In this document: one piece after another, positions 15,496 through 23,249 of the stretch
Numbering within the stretch: the first letter of the stretch is position 1
How the letters are laid out: the number at the start of each line of letters is the position of its first letter
Source: Marinomonas pollencensis
GTDB taxonomy: Bacteria > Pseudomonadota > Gammaproteobacteria > Pseudomonadales > Marinomonadaceae
DNA: 64,000 bases
NCBI RefSeq assembly: GCF_003387375.1
Contig: NZ_QUNG01000013.1
Span: 1 to 64,000, forward strand
Direction of reading: 5' to 3'
Position numbers and translations under genes: made by a program
The notes under the pieces: generated by a model
Databases searched by the model: none
The model's input: only the letters and a program-made list of their open reading frames with translations
What the model was told of the DNA's origin: nothing

Positions 15496-15754
15496 CGAAA
15501 AGGCTATTTTTATTAAATGCTGGATCAATAAAAGAGCCATGGTGGATTAAAACAGTGCAAAATTTTTATCAAAGATGGGGGCTACTGACCTCAGGGTTGC
15601 TAAATAACGCTGTATTGTGTGTCTAGAGCAGTCCAATGCCATGGTTTTGTCTCTTATTGCGACGGTATCACCCCAAATAATAAAAAATGCATTTTCTTTA
15701 ATCTTGGTCTGATTTTTGCCTAAGTTTAAGAAGTGAAAATAAGAGGGCACAGCC

Positions 15755-16870
15755 ATGGTCACAACAACACATTCCATTCCTCCTCAAACAGCGAAAAAAA
15801 CCACAAAAGTCGGCTTTTTGCTGCTCGATCACTTTACTATGATTGCCTTAGCGTCTTCGATAGAACCCTTACGAATGGCAAATCAACTGTCAGCGGAAGA
15901 GCTTTATAGCTGGCACTTAATTTCTGAGGATGGATTGCCCATATCGGCCAGCGACGGTTTGAGTCTAACGCCAGACCATGCCATGGCAAATGCGCCAGAT
16001 TTGGATTTAATTATTGTGGCTGGTGGATTAGATATTACGCGCTCTTTTACCGGTAAACAGGTCACTTGGCTACAGCAAAAAGCTCGCAAAGGTGTTCACC
16101 TTGGTAGTATTTGCACTGGGGCGTATCTTTTGGCCCATGCCGGTTTGCTTGATGGTTATAACTGCAGTGTGCATTGGGAATGCCTCACCGCACTGCAGGA
16201 ACGTTTCCCTAAAGTAAATTGCAATAATCTGCTCTTTTCTATTGATCGTAATCGATCTACCTCGTCTGGTGGCAATGCGCCGATGGACATGTTTTTAACA
16301 ATGATAGCGCGTCAGCATGGGGTCAAACTGTCCAATGCGGTATCCGATATGTTTATCTGTGAACGGATTCGTACTGAATCCGATCAGCAGCGAATGCCGT
16401 TACGCCAATTAAACAATGGAGGGGGATGTAAACCTAAATTGGTGGATGTGATTCAGTTAATGGAAAACAACTTAGAAGAACCGATTGAATTAGATGAAAT
16501 GGCGAGCTTCGTGAATGTCTCTCGCCGTCAAATAGAGCGTATGTTCCATAAATATTTGGACTGCTCGCCTTCGCGCTATTATTTGCGCTTGCGATTGGAT
16601 CGTGCGCGCCAATTATTAAAACAGTCGAATATGTCGATTGTCGAAATTTCTACCGCCTGCGGCTTTATATCCACTCCGCATTTTAGCCGCTGCTATCGTA
16701 AGCATATTGGTATTTCGCCGCGGGATGAGCGCAAAATGGCATGGGCTCATGCTGGTATGCTACCAACGATTAATGGCACCAATACAAGCAGTATGATGTA
16801 TATCGCTCATGCCTCTTCTGCATTACAGCATGCTCATGCGGAACCAAGCTATGGTTCGGTTACGATTTAG
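15755..16870 (+). CDS. gbdR: GbdR-type AraC/GATase-1 transcriptional activator
   Basis: 371 aa. N-terminal DJ-1/PfpI-like domain (~18-190) with the pseudo-nucleophile elbow GSICTGAYLLAHAG, then a C-terminal AraC domain with two helix-turn-helix motifs (LDEMASFVNVSRRQIERMF and VEISTACGFISTPHFSRCY). In Pseudomonas GbdR responds to glycine betaine and dimethylglycine and activates gbcA, gbcB and the dgc genes. Position next to gbcB supports the same role. Ribosome site GAGGG precedes the ATG. The last ~40 residues beyond the HTH are rich in Ala, His, Met and Ser and look non-conserved. Confidence 0.85.
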   Translation: MVTTTHSIPPQTAKKTTKVGFLLLDHFTMIALASSIEPLRMANQLSAEELYSWHLISEDGLPISASDGLSLTPDHAMANAPDLDLIIVAGGLDITRSFTGKQVTWLQQKARKGVHLGSICTGAYLLAHAGLLDGYNCSVHWECLTALQERFPKVNCNNLLFSIDRNRSTSSGGNAPMDMFLTMIARQHGVKLSNAVSDMFICERIRTESDQQRMPLRQLNNGGGCKPKLVDVIQLMENNLEEPIELDEMASFVNVSRRQIERMFHKYLDCSPSRYYLRLRLDRARQLLKQSNMSIVEISTACGFISTPHFSRCYRKHIGISPRDERKMAWAHAGMLPTINGTNTSSMMYIAHASSALQHAHAEPSYGSVTI

Positions 16871-16894
16871 CCATTGCTGGCAAGCAGAAAAAGT

Positions 16895-16933
16895 CAGTTA
16901 AATAAGGGAGGCGTGGCCTCCCTTATTTAACTG
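16895..16933. terminator. Perfect 18-bp bidirectional hairpin
   Basis: The 18 bases 16895-16912 (CAGTTAAATAAGGGAGGC) pair perfectly with 16916-16933 around a 3-nt GTG loop. The symmetric AT-rich flanks would let it terminate gbdR from one side and the glycosyltransferase operon from the other. The run of T is imperfect on both strands. Confidence 0.8.
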
Positions 16934-16947
16934 CGTTACGCGCTGAT

Positions 16948-18372
16948 TTATTGCTGGCAATACAACAGTGTCTTTTTGCGCTCTTGGCTTCTTTGTGAAC
17001 AAGACCAATTAGGGTAGCTTTCCTTAGCATCAGATCGTTGCACGATGAAAAAAGGCTTGTGCTGGGCTTTTAGCCAAGCTTTATTGGCCTCTGAGCGCTG
17101 TAATGCTTTGCCATTGGAATAGAATTGTGCAGAAAACGGACGGTGTCTTAGATAGAAAAGGTCCGCACTTTCACTTTCCTTTTGTTGTTTCCAAATGGCC
17201 ATAATGCCGGCTTCTGAACGAGCCTCTCCATAGTGAAAATGAAGAGCGGTAATAAACACAATTAACATAGCAGGGGTTAGGAAACCGATGCCATAGAGCC
17301 AGCGAGGGAGGGCCTGTTGACGCTGATAATGTAGCAGTAATAGCGCCGTGGCAGGTAAAGAAGGCATTACATAAGTGATTAAGATATTGCCAGCAAAAGT
17401 GAATAACAAAAGAGGGGCTATGGCCCAGCAAAGAAGGAAGCTGCCAAATCCGCTAGCGGCTTCTTGAGTGTCTTGGTTGCTGCGCAGCAATCTTGCCCAT
17501 TGGGCAAAAATAAGAGGTGTCCAAGGTAACATGGCAATCATGCCATAGAGCCAGATGGTGCCCCGCACACGTTCATGAGCGGTACCATACAGATCACCTT
17601 TCCAGCCTCCAATAATAAAACGTTTGATGTGCTCGCCGACAATAAAGTAATCCAAGAAACCGGGCGTTCGATATTCTGCGAGGGCATACCAAGGCAATGT
17701 AATCAGTAGCAACAGCAGACTGCCATAACCCCAAGGTAAAACCTGCCATAGTTTTTTCCAGCGAGCATTGGGAAGCAACCAGAGTGCCAGGCTGATGCCT
17801 ACCAGTACCAGTGCAAGAGGGCCTTTTGAAAGCATGCCGAGCGCCAAACCGACAAAGAATAGGTAACCCCAAATAGGGTGCTTTTTGTTCCAGGCGAACC
17901 AAAAACTGACCATGCTAAGCGCAATGGAGAAGGTGAGAGCTGTGTCTGTTGTAACGGCGCCAGAAATCAGAATAAAAGAGAAGCTAGAGGCCAGAATGCT
18001 GCTGGCAAATAATCCCATTTTTCTTGAATTATAATGTGTTTTTGCCAACAAATAGGTGAGCCAAAGAATGCCTAAGGCGACGAGCAAATGAGGTATTCGA
18101 GCGGCAAATTCAGTCACGCCAAACAGTTCAAATCCCGCACTGCTAAGCCAGCTAAAAATGGGGGGCTTTCCCCAAAATGGCACATTGTAATCAAACATGG
18201 GGGTTATCCAGTTGCCTGTTTCTACCATGATGCGAGCCATTTCGCCGTAGCGTGCTTCTGTGGTGTCCATTAATGGATAAAGGCTGAGGGAAAACAATCG
18301 TATCAGTAGACAGCTAAATAGCAGTAGCATGAGCTGTTTTGAAGTAGGTAATGCGTGGCGATTAAGGGGCAT
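16948..18372 (-). CDS. GT39/ArnT-like membrane glycosyltransferase
   Basis: 474 aa from the ATG at 18372 (AGGA site upstream, 11-nt overlap with the preceding GT2 gene). A longer frame to 18453 would add 27 residues and overlap the neighbour deeply. About 12 membrane segments. The first periplasmic loop has TTEARYGEMARIM...GKPPIFSW, the landmark of the PMT/ArnT group, which moves a sugar from an undecaprenyl carrier to lipid A or other targets. Co-transcribed with the GT2 gene and near a GtrA protein. The sugar is unknown; no UDP-Ara4N synthesis genes are present, so calling it ArnT would go too far. Confidence 0.82.
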   Translation of the reverse strand: MPLNRHALPTSKQLMLLLFSCLLIRLFSLSLYPLMDTTEARYGEMARIMVETGNWITPMFDYNVPFWGKPPIFSWLSSAGFELFGVTEFAARIPHLLVALGILWLTYLLAKTHYNSRKMGLFASSILASSFSFILISGAVTTDTALTFSIALSMVSFWFAWNKKHPIWGYLFFVGLALGMLSKGPLALVLVGISLALWLLPNARWKKLWQVLPWGYGSLLLLLITLPWYALAEYRTPGFLDYFIVGEHIKRFIIGGWKGDLYGTAHERVRGTIWLYGMIAMLPWTPLIFAQWARLLRSNQDTQEAASGFGSFLLCWAIAPLLLFTFAGNILITYVMPSLPATALLLLHYQRQQALPRWLYGIGFLTPAMLIVFITALHFHYGEARSEAGIMAIWKQQKESESADLFYLRHRPFSAQFYSNGKALQRSEANKAWLKAQHKPFFIVQRSDAKESYPNWSCSQRSQERKKTLLYCQQ

Positions 18373-19381
18373 ACTCGAGTTCCTGGTGGGTACAAGTGGG
18401 GTGACTGAATGACTCTTCCATAAGGACATAAAGTGGTCGTTGTTTGGATTCAATGAACAGGCGTCCTACGTATTCACCAAGTACGCCAATTGACAGGAGC
18501 TGAATGCCGCCTAAAAATAAAATCATCAGCATGGTGGAAGGGTAACCGGTCACTGGATCTCCCCAAAGAAGGGTTTTGGTGAATATTATTAGCGCCATGA
18601 CAAAGGCGCTGAGAGAAGTAAGTACACCTGCGGTTGTGGCCCAGCGTAATGGCTTAGTACTAAAGGAGGTAATCCCCTCTAATGCCAAATGAATGAGTTT
18701 TGAGTAGTTCCATTTCGTGCTGCCCGCTAGGCGAGGATCACGGTCAAATTGCAAGATGGTACGCTGAAACCCTGGCCACGCGAGAAGGCCTTTCATAAAG
18801 CGAGTGCGCTCTGGTAGCTGATTAATCACGGACACGACTTTTTCATCCAACAGGCGAAAGTCACCGACGTTCTCAGTGATCGGCTGATCGCTCATTTTCG
18901 ACATCAGTTTATAAAACAGACGTGCGCTAAAACGCTTCAGGAAATTTTCTCCATGACGCGCTTTGCGTTGCATCTCAACCACATGAGCGCCATTTCGCCA
19001 GGCTTGTACCATCTCTTTAATGCATTCTGGTGGGTCTTGTAGATCTGCATCCAATAAAATGACACAGCGAGCGGTTGCGGCTTTTAATCCTGCGCTGGTA
19101 GCGGCTTCTTTGCCAAAATTACGGCTAAAACGTAAGCATCTAACCTGATGCATCGGATGATTAAAGCGTGTTACCAAGCGCCAGCTGAGGTCTGTACTAC
19201 CATCATCGATGTAAAGGATTTCACAATGCTGGCCAAGCGCATCCAGTGCTCGACAGACGCGTTCATGGCAGATGGCTAAGACATCCATTTCATTGAAGAA
19301 TGGAATAATAACGCTTACTAATGCTTGTTCTGATGTTGGCTTTCTTGTTGGCGCTTTATAAAGGTAGGGTACTGCACTCAT
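18362..19381 (-). CDS. GT2 polyprenyl-phosphate glycosyltransferase (GtrB/ArnC/DPM1-like)
   Basis: 339 aa. Cytosolic GT-A domain (VSVIIPFFNEMDVL, LYIDDGSTD, ILLDADLQDPPE with the DxD-type metal site), followed by two C-terminal membrane helices (~236-258 and 270-295). This group charges undecaprenyl phosphate with a sugar on the inner face of the membrane. It is first in a two-gene operon with the GT39 enzyme and divergent from the response regulator. AAGGTG site 6 nt before the ATG. Confidence 0.88.
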   Translation of the reverse strand: MSAVPYLYKAPTRKPTSEQALVSVIIPFFNEMDVLAICHERVCRALDALGQHCEILYIDDGSTDLSWRLVTRFNHPMHQVRCLRFSRNFGKEAATSAGLKAATARCVILLDADLQDPPECIKEMVQAWRNGAHVVEMQRKARHGENFLKRFSARLFYKLMSKMSDQPITENVGDFRLLDEKVVSVINQLPERTRFMKGLLAWPGFQRTILQFDRDPRLAGSTKWNYSKLIHLALEGITSFSTKPLRWATTAGVLTSLSAFVMALIIFTKTLLWGDPVTGYPSTMLMILFLGGIQLLSIGVLGEYVGRLFIESKQRPLYVLMEESFSHPTCTHQELEYAP

Positions 19382-19454
19382 GATTCACCTTTTCTGTACC
19401 TTGATGGGAATAACACGATGTTACGCATCAACAAGTCGTAAAAAGATGATTCAC

Positions 19455-19484
19455 TTTTTTTTCATGCTGCTATGGCATAATTTA
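19455..19484 (+). promoter_or_regulatory. Promoter-like element before the two-component operon
   Basis: A run of eight T, then CATGC, 8 nt, and a -10-like CATAAT at 19476-19481, 40 bp before the response-regulator ATG. A very similar arrangement (T7, GATGC, 9 nt, CATACT) lies before the gtrA-like gene on the opposite strand at 21951-21979. The shared pattern suggests common control. There is no good -35 hexamer, as is usual for promoters activated by a response regulator. Confidence 0.45.
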
Positions 19485-19521
19485 GGCTAGCGAAGATGCG
19501 ACTGACTGAGACAGAGAGCGA

Positions 19522-20202
19522 ATGAAATTACTATTAGTGGAAGACCATAAAGATATCGCAGGGGTTATTTTTGATTATTTTGAAATCAAAGGTGACATCC
19601 TAGACTACGCAAGCAATGGTGTGCAAGGCCTCGAATTGGCGAAAAATGGTCACTACGATGCGATTATTCTGGACGTAATGCTACCAAAAATGGATGGTTT
19701 AACCGTCTGCCGGTTATTGCGTGAAAGTGGCAAGGATACCCCTGTTTTGATGCTCACCGCGCGTGATACAAAAGAAGATATTCTAAGTGGTTTTAGTCAT
19801 GCCGCAGACGATTACTTAATTAAGCCTTTTGATTTAGAGATTTTAGATACGCGGTTGCAGGCGTTAATACGACGTCATACTGGTGCCGTCGCCAATCGAG
19901 TATTAAATTTTGGTGCTTTAACCCTTGATATGAATACGCGCGTGTTACAACGTGAAGGCAGTCGCTATTCATTAAACCCTTCGCAATATACTATTTTAAA
20001 ATGTCTAATGAACCGAGCACCAGAAGTGGTGAGCAAAGCAGAAATTTGTGATGCTTTGTGGGGAGACGAAGAGCCTGATAGTAAAGTGCTGCGCAGCCAT
20101 ATTTACCAGTTGCGCAGTTTGATTGATCGTCCTTTTGAACATGCTTATTTGCGCACGATTTCGAAAGTGGGATATCGCTTGGTGGCAGAAGACGAAGTAT
20201 GA
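19522..20202 (+). CDS. OmpR-family response regulator
   Basis: 226 aa. Receiver domain with acidic pocket E7-D8, phospho-acceptor D51 (IILDVMLPKMDG), T79 and K101 (LIKPF), followed by a winged-helix DNA-binding domain (~130-222, ending TISKVGYRLVAED). Partner of the downstream histidine kinase, with which it overlaps by ATGA. It is divergent from the glycosyltransferase pair, which suggests that it controls them, as PmrA or QseB do for lipid A genes. That link is an inference from position. Confidence 0.9.
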   Translation: MKLLLVEDHKDIAGVIFDYFEIKGDILDYASNGVQGLELAKNGHYDAIILDVMLPKMDGLTVCRLLRESGKDTPVLMLTARDTKEDILSGFSHAADDYLIKPFDLEILDTRLQALIRRHTGAVANRVLNFGALTLDMNTRVLQREGSRYSLNPSQYTILKCLMNRAPEVVSKAEICDALWGDEEPDSKVLRSHIYQLRSLIDRPFEHAYLRTISKVGYRLVAEDEV

Positions 20203-21458
20203 GGCTAATGAGAACTTCAAAACAATTGACGGTTACCTATTTCTCGATTGTCGCCTTCGCCATTATTGCGTTTCATTTCTCTATGCTGGTCTCAATGATA
20301 GAGAATATGGAGTCGATTTATGCAAAAACCCGAATGGATAAAGACATAGCGACAGCAACGGATATGTTTCAAGGTACCACGCTTTCACATGTTACTGTGC
20401 CGCCGTTTTCCGATGCATATTTAGGTAAGCAGAATTTGCCTGTTTGGGTGGTATTAAAAGACGATGTTTCTGATGACAAGCCTTACCATTTGGATTCTGA
20501 CTCTGACACCAATCTTGAATTTTTCTCGATGGTGAAAAAGGTGGTTATTAACGGCCAGGCCCGCGATCTTTATTTGATTCACTATGATGAAATCTACGAA
20601 ACCAGTGAAGCTAAGATGTTTGATACGCAGACCACTCAGTTGGCGATTTCACTCTTATTGTTGGTGGTGAGTCTGTGGGTGGTAATGCGTATTTCAAGCC
20701 GTTTAACAGCACCACTGTCTAGCTTGTCTAAGAATTTAGCATCACGCAGTCCAGAAGATTTTGCACCTATTCCCGTGCCAGATGGCGCAGCGACACGTGA
20801 AATACACCAGCTAGTGGAGCGTCTCAATAGCTATCAAAGCCAAATTCGCAGTTTGATCGACCGTGAGCGAGCGTTTAACCGTAATGCAAGCCATGAGTTA
20901 CGAACACCGTTAATGGTCATGCGTGGCGGTCTCACTCTGTTGGCGAAATCCGATTCAAAAGAGTTTATTGAGCGCCAGCGCCAGCGCATGATGCATGCTT
21001 GCCAAGAAATGGAAGACTACATTAAGACGTTATTATCCTTAACGCGGGATGAAGATACAGAAAGCCTGTCGTTACGTATTTTAACCGAGGCGGAACTGCA
21101 ATTGATTTGCAGTGCTCATATGGATTTTCGACCGAAAAGTGACGTGCTGTTAGAGACGGTCGTAGAAGGCACGGTGGCAACCAAACTGCCGTTGCCTACC
21201 TTGCATATCTTGATCGGCAACTTGGTGAAAAATGCCTTGTCGTGTACCGAATCCGGCTCGATTAAGTTGATTATGCAGGACAATGTGATCAAGGTTGTCG
21301 ACACTGGATGTGGCTTGCAAGGCAAGCCGTCGGGTGAAAGTTACGGCTTAGGTTTGATGATTGTGCGAGACATATGCAGCAAATATCATTGTCAGTTTTC
21401 ACTGGTGGATAATGACACGGTTGGCTGTACCGCCAGCATAGTATTTCCTGCTGAGTAG
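20199..21458 (+). CDS. Sensor histidine kinase
   Basis: 419 aa. Two membrane helices (~12-32 and ~147-165) flank a periplasmic sensor region of about 110 residues that I do not recognise. A HAMP-like linker follows, then the dimerisation domain with phospho-accepting H232 (NASHELRTPL), and the ATPase domain with an N-box (NLVKNALSC), VVDTGCGL and GLGLMIV. The four-base overlap with the response regulator shows translational coupling. The signal sensed cannot be told from sequence. Confidence 0.9.
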   Translation: MRLMRTSKQLTVTYFSIVAFAIIAFHFSMLVSMIENMESIYAKTRMDKDIATATDMFQGTTLSHVTVPPFSDAYLGKQNLPVWVVLKDDVSDDKPYHLDSDSDTNLEFFSMVKKVVINGQARDLYLIHYDEIYETSEAKMFDTQTTQLAISLLLLVVSLWVVMRISSRLTAPLSSLSKNLASRSPEDFAPIPVPDGAATREIHQLVERLNSYQSQIRSLIDRERAFNRNASHELRTPLMVMRGGLTLLAKSDSKEFIERQRQRMMHACQEMEDYIKTLLSLTRDEDTESLSLRILTEAELQLICSAHMDFRPKSDVLLETVVEGTVATKLPLPTLHILIGNLVKNALSCTESGSIKLIMQDNVIKVVDTGCGLQGKPSGESYGLGLMIVRDICSKYHCQFSLVDNDTVGCTASIVFPAE

Positions 21459-21489
21459 GCGCTTTAAGGTGCTAAGTTGTTCTCTGGAG

Positions 21490-21522
21490 AAGGGCTACTA
21501 TCTATGGAAGTAGCCCTTTTTT
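21490..21522 (+). terminator. Terminator after the histidine kinase gene
   Basis: AAGGGCTACT (21490-21499) pairs with AGTAGCCCTT (21509-21518), followed by T residues to 21522. The stop codon of the convergent gtrA-like gene lies inside the T-run. Confidence 0.88.
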
Positions 21523-21946
21523 ATGCTTTGGGGTTGGCAAATACCCAAGATCGAGACAAACTGTAATTAAATAAAAGCCCTATTAGGATGCCTGGAATCA
21601 TAGCGAGATAGGGCCATAATAAAACGAATTCAGAAGCACTAGGTTGAAGCTTGATTAATAGGTAATAACATCCCCAGTTAGGGACAAAAGATAGGGTGGA
21701 ACAAAATAGAAAATGCAACCATTGGCGTAGTTGTTGTGAGCGCTGCATTGAAGTTTGCGCTTGAAAGGTGAAGCGCCGGTTCCATAACCAGTTAGAACTG
21801 GCAGCAAGCCAGAATGAACCGATTCTTGCTGTTATCGGCGGCAGCCAAATGGACAAGAGTAGCATGGAGCCAAGGTCAACAAGAAAGCCAATACTGCCCA
21901 CTAGAGCAAAGCGCATAAAAGTTTTTTGAAGAAAAGTAAAAGTCAT
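21521..21946 (-). CDS. GtrA-like flippase
   Basis: 141 aa with four membrane helices. The N-terminus (FMRFALVGSIGFLVDLGSMLLL) and the NWLWNRRFTF block are hallmarks of the GtrA family, which is thought to flip undecaprenyl-linked sugars to the periplasmic side. It completes a GtrA/GtrB/transferase set with the GT2 and GT39 genes but lies beyond the two-component operon on the minus strand. The ATG at 21946 lacks a ribosome site, and a -10-like element ends only 7 nt before it, so a leaderless message is possible. Confidence 0.82.
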   Translation of the reverse strand: MTFTFLQKTFMRFALVGSIGFLVDLGSMLLLSIWLPPITARIGSFWLAASSNWLWNRRFTFQAQTSMQRSQQLRQWLHFLFCSTLSFVPNWGCYYLLIKLQPSASEFVLLWPYLAMIPGILIGLLFNYSLSRSWVFANPKA

Positions 21947-21950
21947 GCAT

Positions 21951-21979
21951 TTAGTATGACAATGAATGCATCAAAAAAA
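21951..21979 (-). promoter_or_regulatory. Promoter-like element before the gtrA-like gene
   Basis: On the minus strand: seven T, GATGC, nine bases, then CATACT at 21958-21953. It matches the element before the response-regulator gene. Given the distance to the ATG at 21946, transcription would begin at or next to the start codon. Confidence 0.4.
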
Positions 21980-22016
21980 GATGAATTGCGAGTCCATTTA
22001 ATTTAGGAGAAAAGCG

Positions 22017-22538
22017 ATGAAAGTATTAGCATTTGGCGCAAGCTCAAGTACGCACTCTATCAATAAAGCCTTAGCGACTTATGCCGCTGGCATGATTGAG
22101 GGGGCGACGGTGACAGTATTGGATTTAAATGACTTTGCGATGCCGGTGTTCTCCGAGGACCGAGAAAAAGAATTTGGGGTGCCCAATGAAGCTCAGGCGT
22201 TTCTTGATGAAATTGCCGACGCGGATTTGCTGGTTGTGTCTTTTGCTGAACATAATGGCTGTTATACCGCAGCCTATAAAAACACCTTTGATTGGGCGTC
22301 GCGCCTAGTGAATAAGGTTTATCAAAATAAGCCTGTTATCGCATTATCTACCTCCCCAGGTCCAGGAGGTGCTAAAAGTGTCTTGGCGTTAGCGCTAAAC
22401 AATCTGCCGTTTTTCCAAGCCAAGGTGTTGGGTAGTTTAAGTGTCCCTTCTTTTTACGATGTGATGAAAGAGGGGGAAATTGTCGATGCAGGAGTGAAAC
22501 AGTCTTTAGCAGAGCTGATGGCGAAAGCTCAGGCATAA
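22017..22538 (+). CDS. NAD(P)H-dependent FMN reductase family protein
   Basis: 173 aa, flavodoxin-like fold of the FMN_red group: KVLAFGASSSTHSINKALA for FMN phosphate binding, VVSFAEHNGCYTAAYKNTFDW and ALSTSPGPGGAKSVL. Related proteins reduce quinones, azo dyes or free FMN. Strong AGGAG site before the ATG. It is followed 23 nt later by a monooxygenase of the ABM fold, which suggests a small quinone-handling or stress operon. Confidence 0.85.
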   Translation: MKVLAFGASSSTHSINKALATYAAGMIEGATVTVLDLNDFAMPVFSEDREKEFGVPNEAQAFLDEIADADLLVVSFAEHNGCYTAAYKNTFDWASRLVNKVYQNKPVIALSTSPGPGGAKSVLALALNNLPFFQAKVLGSLSVPSFYDVMKEGEIVDAGVKQSLAELMAKAQA

Positions 22539-22561
22539 TTTTTTGGATGATGAGGTGTCAC

Positions 22562-22855
22562 ATGGATCAGGAAGTAAAATTAGTGGTTTTAATCGATGTG
22601 CAAGCGGGTAAGGCAGAGCAGCAAATTCGTCTCTTTAATAACCTAAAGCCTTTAGTACTTGAGGAAGAAGGCTGCTTTGAATATGAGCTGCATCGGGTGA
22701 CGGATAACGAAGATCAGCTTGTGCTAACTGAGCGTTGGTCCAGTGAAGCGGCTTGGAAAGCCCATCATGAAACGCCTCACATGAAAGAAGCCAGTAAGCT
22801 AACGCCTTCGTTTCGAGCAGGTCCAACTAAAGTACTGCGTTTAGACTTGGTTTAA
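22562..22855 (+). CDS. ABM-fold monooxygenase (YgiN-like)
   Basis: 97 aa from the ATG at 22562, which follows GAGGTG; an in-frame ATG at 22547 would add five residues. Single antibiotic-biosynthesis-monooxygenase domain: VVLIDVQAGKAEQ, EEGCFEYELHR, LVLTERWSSEAAWKAHHETPHM. The conserved H..H..TPH cluster is present. YgiN-type members act on quinols. Co-transcribed with the FMN reductase, giving a possible quinone reductase/oxygenase pair. Confidence 0.82.
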   Translation: MDQEVKLVVLIDVQAGKAEQQIRLFNNLKPLVLEEEGCFEYELHRVTDNEDQLVLTERWSSEAAWKAHHETPHMKEASKLTPSFRAGPTKVLRLDLV

Positions 22856-22911
22856 CCGCTCTTTTGGGGAGCCAGAGGCATAATAAAGCAAAAATTTAAG
22901 GATGATGAGTG

Positions 22912-23217
22912 ATGCCGCTAATGTGGGTAGTGATAGGGACTTTTGTACAATTGGGGTTGGCTGTATATGTATTCATTGCCAGCGTTTTCGCTGGCGGTGC
23001 TATTGCTCAACACCATGTACTGACAGACTTTGACGGCAAGGTTATTAATTCATCTTTTTTCGTTTTGCCTCTGTCCTTTGTGAGCGCTGCTATTTTGGTG
23101 TTGATTCAATACTGGAGAGGCGGTTCAGGCACAAGTTTTTGGTGGTATGCACTGCCGTGGAGTGTCATCGCCTTGTATATTTTCTATAGTATGGTGTTTT
23201 TACAGCCCGAAACATAA
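22912..23217 (+). CDS. Small membrane protein of unknown family
   Basis: 101 aa from the ATG at 22912 (AAGGATGATGAG upstream); a GTG one codon earlier is also open. Three hydrophobic segments (~6-28, ~47-64, ~76-94) and the motif AGGAIAQHHVLTDFDGK between the first two. I do not recognise it. It follows the ABM gene by 56 bp in the same direction and ends in a hairpin that includes its stop codon. Confidence 0.7.
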   Translation: MPLMWVVIGTFVQLGLAVYVFIASVFAGGAIAQHHVLTDFDGKVINSSFFVLPLSFVSAAILVLIQYWRGGSGTSFWWYALPWSVIALYIFYSMVFLQPET

Positions 23218-23236
23218 TCGGGCTGATGGCCTTTTT
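23204..23236 (+). terminator. Hairpin ending the FMN reductase operon
   Basis: AGCCCGA (23204-23210) pairs with TCGGGCT (23218-23224). The TAA stop lies in the loop. A six-T run follows after a 6-nt gap at 23231-23236, so termination may be imperfect. It lies just downstream of the convergent dioxygenase gene as well. Confidence 0.55.
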
Positions 23237-23249
23237 TGTGATACGAACA

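Noticed and set aside
16948-18372. Calling the GT39 gene arnT
   Set aside because: The fold fits, but none of the Ara4N synthesis genes are present, so the sugar is unknown.
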